Assembly: GCA_022565135.1 (NCBI GenBank)
Contig: JADFKA010000075.1
Span: 1 to 7,976 of the forward strand
Direction: 5' to 3'
Length of the DNA: 7,976 nt
Source of the DNA: Pseudomonadota bacterium
GTDB taxonomy: Bacteria > Pseudomonadota > Gammaproteobacteria > Steroidobacterales > Woeseiaceae
A program made the position numbers and the translations under genes. Below, one piece after another: positions 6,854-7,976 of the stretch. Position 1 is the first letter of the stretch, and each line of letters begins with the position of its first letter. Below the pieces are notes generated by a model. It saw nothing but the letters and a program-made list of their open reading frames with translations, searched no databases and was not told where the DNA came from.

Positions 6854-7654
6854 ATGATGTCTATTCGTTCCTTACTGGTCGTCGTGTCGATGTTGGCCTG
6901 TGCCTCGTGCACCAAGACGCCGGTTGCGCATTCGCCAGAGAATGACCTGGCCCTGTTGTGGGTCAAACATGCCGCAGAGTACGAGGCAATTTCAATACAG
7001 GTTTATCAGGCTGCCGAGCGTGACCTGCCCGAATTCATCAATGACACGTCATGGAGTGCAATGCCAGGCCAACAACATGTCGAAAGTCTCCCGCCAGCCG
7101 TGATTCTCGACGTCGATGACACCACTGTCGCTAACATCGATTTTCAATTGACCTATGAGCGCCCTTTCAGCAGTCAGAAAATGTACGATTTTTATCAGAC
7201 CAACGAAGCGGTGCTTGTGCCTGGCGTAATCGAATTCGTTGCTGCTGCCAGGAACGCGGATGTTGCTGTTTTTTTCGTTACCAATCGGCCGTGCGAAATA
7301 ATCGAAGCTGATGCCGATCCTTGTCCGCAAAAACGCGCTGTCATCAAGGAGCTGCTGGACACGGGCATCGAGACTGACGACACGCATGTGATGCTGGCGG
7401 GCGAACAGGGCTGGGATCGCGCGAAAATTGCCCGAAGAGAAATCATCGCTGAAACACATCGAGTCATCATGCTGTTCGGTGACGACCTCGGCGATTTTGT
7501 GCCGTGCGTACGCAAGACACTTTATGGGCCGTGTACGCAGCCCGCGACCGCGGCCAGTCGCCGTCGATTGGTTGAAGCTCATCGCAGCTACTGGGGACAC
7601 GGTTGGTACATCCTGCCGGGCCCGACGCACGGATCATGGACCTCATTTCGCTAG
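6854..7654 (+). CDS. Lipoprotein acid phosphatase / 5'-nucleotidase, e(P4) family (HAD subfamily IIIB)
   Basis: This 266-residue protein carries all HAD motifs. ILDVDDT (84-90) has the Asp86 nucleophile and Asp88 general acid. FVTNR (141-145) is motif II, Lys191 in WDRAKIARR is motif III, and FGDDLGDF (208-215) supplies the Mg-binding aspartates. The C-terminal GWYILPGPTHGSW matches the closing segment of e(P4)-like proteins. Characterised e(P4) enzymes dephosphorylate nucleotides (NMN, 5'-NMP) outside the cytoplasm; the same role here is inferred. The signal peptide ends in LACASC. Neither Cys16 nor Cys19 has a fully canonical lipobox, so lipidation is likely but its site is uncertain. Four further cysteines (147, 157, 218, 227) flank motifs II and IV and may form disulphides. 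AGGA at 6845-6848 is 5 bases from the chosen ATG; the next ATG (6857) is almost equally good. Confidence 0.9.
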   Translation: MMSIRSLLVVVSMLACASCTKTPVAHSPENDLALLWVKHAAEYEAISIQVYQAAERDLPEFINDTSWSAMPGQQHVESLPPAVILDVDDTTVANIDFQLTYERPFSSQKMYDFYQTNEAVLVPGVIEFVAAARNADVAVFFVTNRPCEIIEADADPCPQKRAVIKELLDTGIETDDTHVMLAGEQGWDRAKIARREIIAETHRVIMLFGDDLGDFVPCVRKTLYGPCTQPATAASRRRLVEAHRSYWGHGWYILPGPTHGSWTSFR

Positions 7655-7804
7655 CCTATGGCGCTTGTCGAAATGCAGGCACGGCTGCTGCACGGTGCTT
7701 TTGTGTGCAAAAAAGCGTATTCTTTTGAGTAGAAATACTCGATAACACCTTGAAAAGAAACAAAACGCGCCGTTGAGAGACGGCGAAATACCCCGGGGCC
7801 CGTA
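7655..7804 (+). promoter_or_regulatory. Intergenic leader with clustered inverted repeats
   Basis: The 150 bases between the phosphatase and the nitrilase-like gene hold three hairpin-forming inverted repeats. GCTTTT/AAAAGC lies at 7697-7716. TTGAGTA/TACTCGA lies at 7725-7742, with a GAAA loop and one G-T pair. CGCCGT/ACGGCG lies at 7768-7785. A CCCCGGGG palindrome at 7791-7798 follows, just before the start codon. The first, followed by a T-rich stretch, could act as a weak terminator for the phosphatase. The last two could shape the leader of the downstream mRNA or hide its ribosome binding site. No known riboswitch class is recognised, and I find no clear promoter. Confidence 0.4.
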
Positions 7805-7976
7805 ATGGCAAAACTAAAGTGTGGCCTGATTCAAATGGGCCTTAAAGGTGACGGATCGATGTCGCCCGACGACCTCCGTGAGCGGATGCTCGAGGCGCAT
7901 GTGCCGTTCATCGAAGACGCCGCGAAACAGAATGTGCAGGTGCTTTGCTTCCAGGAAGTATTCACGCAACCGTACT
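7805..7976 (+). CDS. Nitrilase-superfamily amidohydrolase, beta-ureidopropionase-like, N-terminal fragment
   Basis: The frame opens at ATG 7805 and runs off the window after 57 codons. It begins KLKCGLIQMGLKGD, the usual first strand of carbon-nitrogen hydrolases. It then has a helix with EAHVPFIEDAAKQNVQ, and reaches VLCFQEVFTQPY, where Glu51 is the first residue of the Glu-Lys-Cys catalytic triad. The FQE-x-F-x-x-PY pattern and the long first helix resemble N-carbamoyl-beta-alanine amidohydrolases (beta-ureidopropionases). Those enzymes carry out the last step of reductive uracil and thymine breakdown, releasing beta-alanine (or beta-aminoisobutyrate), CO2 and ammonia. The catalytic Lys and Cys lie beyond the edge, and N-carbamoylputrescine amidase or another branch is possible. 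The ribosome binding site is weak (GGGG, 6 bases upstream), and the start follows a palindromic stretch. Dihydropyrimidinase or dihydropyrimidine dehydrogenase genes downstream would confirm the assignment. Confidence 0.8.
   Translation, partial: MAKLKCGLIQMGLKGDGSMSPDDLRERMLEAHVPFIEDAAKQNVQVLCFQEVFTQPY

Noticed and set aside
7049..7630. A 193-codon minus-strand frame across the e(P4) phosphatase gene.
   Set aside because: It is antisense to a gene with all HAD motifs intact and has no recognisable domain.
7766..7804. GCGCCGT...ACGGCG stem as a possible guanidine-III type riboswitch.
   Set aside because: Only the stem resembles that class; the conserved 5' segment and pseudoknot-forming sequences are not present.

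Overview
The window comes from a Gram-negative bacterium of moderate GC content, most likely a marine or soil gammaproteobacterium. The evidence is a large TonB-dependent outer-membrane receptor with an N-terminal carboxypeptidase-regulatory-like domain, three predicted lipoproteins with type II signal peptides, and an Enterobacteria-like DeoD. The genus cannot be fixed from sequence alone. I see no tRNA, rRNA, insertion sequence, phage gene or CRISPR array.

Layout. On the minus strand at the left edge are deoD (hexameric-type purine nucleoside phosphorylase) and, 6 bases downstream, the first 39 codons of a gene that is probably deoC (deoxyribose-phosphate aldolase). Diverging from deoD is a two-gene plus-strand operon: a beta-propeller lipoprotein followed, with a 4-base ATGA overlap, by a lipoprotein of the endonuclease/exonuclease/phosphatase (EEP) superfamily. 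A perfect 11-bp hairpin with flanking A and T runs lies between this operon and a convergent 1077-residue TonB-dependent receptor, and probably terminates both. Next come a 370-base AT-rich intergenic region, a small cysteine-containing ORF of unknown function, and a lipoprotein acid phosphatase/5'-nucleotidase of the e(P4) HAD family. A 150-base intergenic stretch with several inverted repeats leads to the start of a nitrilase-superfamily amidohydrolase that resembles beta-ureidopropionase and is cut by the right edge.

How the genes may work together. The recognisable functions line up as a possible nucleic-acid or nucleotide salvage route. A surface or periplasmic EEP phosphodiesterase would cut nucleic acid, an outer-membrane receptor could import products, and an e(P4)-type phosphatase would dephosphorylate nucleotides. 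DeoD and DeoC would then break down (deoxy)nucleosides, and a ureidopropionase-like enzyme would finish reductive pyrimidine breakdown. Each family call rests on visible motifs. The joint pathway is inference: the genes sit in at least four transcription units on both strands, and the receptor's ligand and the EEP enzyme's substrate cannot be read from the sequence.
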